From assembly GCF_040581485.1 (NCBI RefSeq), contig NC_090133.1:8122001-8186000 (forward strand): DNA of 64,000 nucleotides, read 5' to 3'. Both the position numbers and the translations under genes were made by a program. The notes beneath the pieces are model-generated. The model worked only from the letters and a program-made list of their open reading frames with translations. It was not told where the DNA came from and did no database searches. Each line of letters opens with the position of its first letter. Position 1 is the first letter of the stretch. Origin of the DNA: Linepithema humile (lineage: Eukaryota; Arthropoda; Insecta; Hymenoptera; Formicidae). Positions 62,484 to 64,000 of this stretch are shown in pieces.

Positions 62484-64000
62484 ATAGAAAACTTAACATA
62501 AGCGATAAAACTGAATTTTCGCACAATGAAGATAATCGACTTTTGTGAAAAAACTTGAACAAGATTACAATAAAGTGCTGTATTTGAATTTGAGCTTTTC
62601 TCGTCTAAATTTCTGACTTTCAATATCGAATATTGTGTCTAGACAAAAATTAAATTTGAAAAAGTTCGCTCATCTGGAAAGTCGAGTCGATTGACTGCGC
62701 TGTTTTTATAATATAACCCATTTTTAAAAGTTAGGAGTGAAAACGAGCGAATGGAAAAGCCGCGCCGAAGAAGGATCTATGCAGATCGCGACCAGACGCA
62801 TCCTGCGAATGGCCACGAGTCCCGGGCACGGCCCGACATTTACATAGAAAATCGACATTAAGTCAATTCCCAGGAATATGCGATCGGGCGAAAAAAACGA
62901 TCGGCGCAGCCGCCGCCGCCTGCGGGAGCATTATCTCGACCTATATATGATCGAATACGTCCGCGGGGTACCAGCGTCATTTCCATAATTATCGCGCTAG
63001 GTGTTAGGAGCTTTTCAGCGGGCGGAATTCGAAGGACGGATACGCCCGCGCGTACCCGTGAAGAGCGACAACAATAACTTTGGCATTTCGTCATTGAACT
63101 TCCCGCGATTTTGCGAAGGTCCTTTTGCATTTATCTCTTTTTTATACCCGCCGCCTTCGCGAATCGATATCACTCGATCTCGTGGAACACCGACCACGGC
63201 CGGATGCAGGCTCGGTCGATTCTACGAGTCACCCGTCAGCCCAGCCGGGTACCTGCTTTCGCCCAGATGTACACGCCTTCCGCCCTTTCGAATACCCCGA
63301 GACCCCGGGTATTTGCATAGCCGCGTGTATTTCGTCCCGAAAGAGCTTTTCGCCCGACTGATCCTCTCGCCGTCTCGTGTCTCACCGTCTCTCCGACCAC
63401 CCCGGTCTGTGTTTCCCGTTCGTATCCGCGATGATGAAATCTTCGGTGTTACGGCGCCGTAAAAGCGAAATGAAACTATCGAATTTTTTCACGGACTTGG
63501 CGAACCCGGATGCGGAGAGAGCCCGGTACTACGTCGACGGTGGTTGCAAATACACATTTCTCCACGCGAGATGCAATCTCGTATACGTCGCTCATGAATC
63601 CCGTCTTCATGGTGATGGCGACTTACGTCACGGTGAAATTGTTTTAAATGCGAGAGTGCGCGGATGCGCGGGGCACAATACCGGGGAGTTACGATGTCGA
63701 CGTTTGTGCGAAATCAGTCCATGAATCTTCGTACTCGCGTGTACGTGCCACGTAAGTCATCTTTTGTATGCATCACGCTTCTTCCCTTTCTCTTTTCTCA
63801 CTTTATACGAGAATGCACAGAATAACACGACACAGGAAAGGAAGGCACGATTCTTTTTTATTATGCAATACGTCATTCGCGCGCAAATATTTACGTCGCG
63901 TAAATTATACGATTAGAGAACGAATGCTTTTTATATAGAGGTTAAAAATGACTTTATTAACACTTGGATAAGTTTAGATAAAAAATTATAGAAAATTAAA

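Larger units (their letters stand above)
57042..64000. other. Gene-free right end of the window
   Basis: No supportable gene is seen. It contains A20, (GA)n and T15 tracts and CpG-rich DNA at 58.8-61.3 kb. A GTGAGT donor-like word at 59304-59309 in that CpG-rich block could follow an untranslated first exon, but no promoter motif supports it. The ORFs at 60.2-61.0 kb overlap on both strands. The minus frame at 60244-60546 has an EGTRPLQRAL stretch faintly like an ankyrin repeat, too short to call. Confidence 0.5.

Noticed and set aside
1..64000. CRISPR arrays, prophage, operons or integrons
   Set aside because: No regularly spaced repeats, no dense coding and no bacterial signals; the sequence is eukaryotic in character.
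1..64000. Conserved microRNAs and telomeric TTAGG repeats
   Set aside because: I looked for well-known insect microRNA cores and TTAGG runs by eye and saw none; a computed search would be needed to exclude them fully.

Overview
The window reads as nuclear DNA of an animal, most likely an insect. Its CpG-rich, patchy composition and many short microsatellites would suit a hymenopteran such as an ant, but the species call is inference and weak. It is clearly not prokaryotic: there are no operons, no dense open reading frames and no ribosome-binding sites. Nearly all of the 64 kb looks intergenic or intronic. I found no complete, confidently identifiable protein-coding gene, no tRNA or rRNA gene, and no CRISPR array.

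Layout. The first ~110 bases (+ strand) look like the last coding codons of a gene running in from the left. The peptide has the cysteine and lysine spacing of a thrombospondin type-1 repeat, as in the ADAMTS/papilin-type families, and stops at a TAA. A candidate poly(A) signal follows about 380 bases later. From 0.5 to 8.8 kb there is non-coding DNA with simple repeats. From about 8.84 to 10.36 kb lie three diverged copies of a ~0.6 kb unit in the same orientation. From 10.4 to 34.8 kb the sequence is mostly unannotatable. It contains many microsatellites, a spliced-exon candidate at 23479-23647 with very good splice sites, a small ORF at 20311-20523 and a possible terminal exon at 14878-15018.

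The clearest discrete element is at 34810-35910. It is an AT-rich, 1.1 kb non-autonomous DNA transposon with near-perfect 24-bp terminal inverted repeats, TA on both sides, and a 15-bp motif (GGGGTAARAYGGACC) present eight times, twice at the tips and six times inside. From 35.9 to 64 kb the DNA alternates between AT-rich and CpG-rich blocks (for example 41.5-42.2 kb and 58.8-61.3 kb), with homopolymers, (GA)n/(CT)n tracts and a few ORFs of unknown status. The longest is 263 codons on the minus strand at 56250-57041, in stop-poor GC-rich DNA.

How the parts work together: no pathway or gene system can be inferred. The only functional unit with a defensible architecture is the transposon. Low-confidence coding calls are listed so that they can be tested against transcripts or related genomes; most of them may be chance ORFs.
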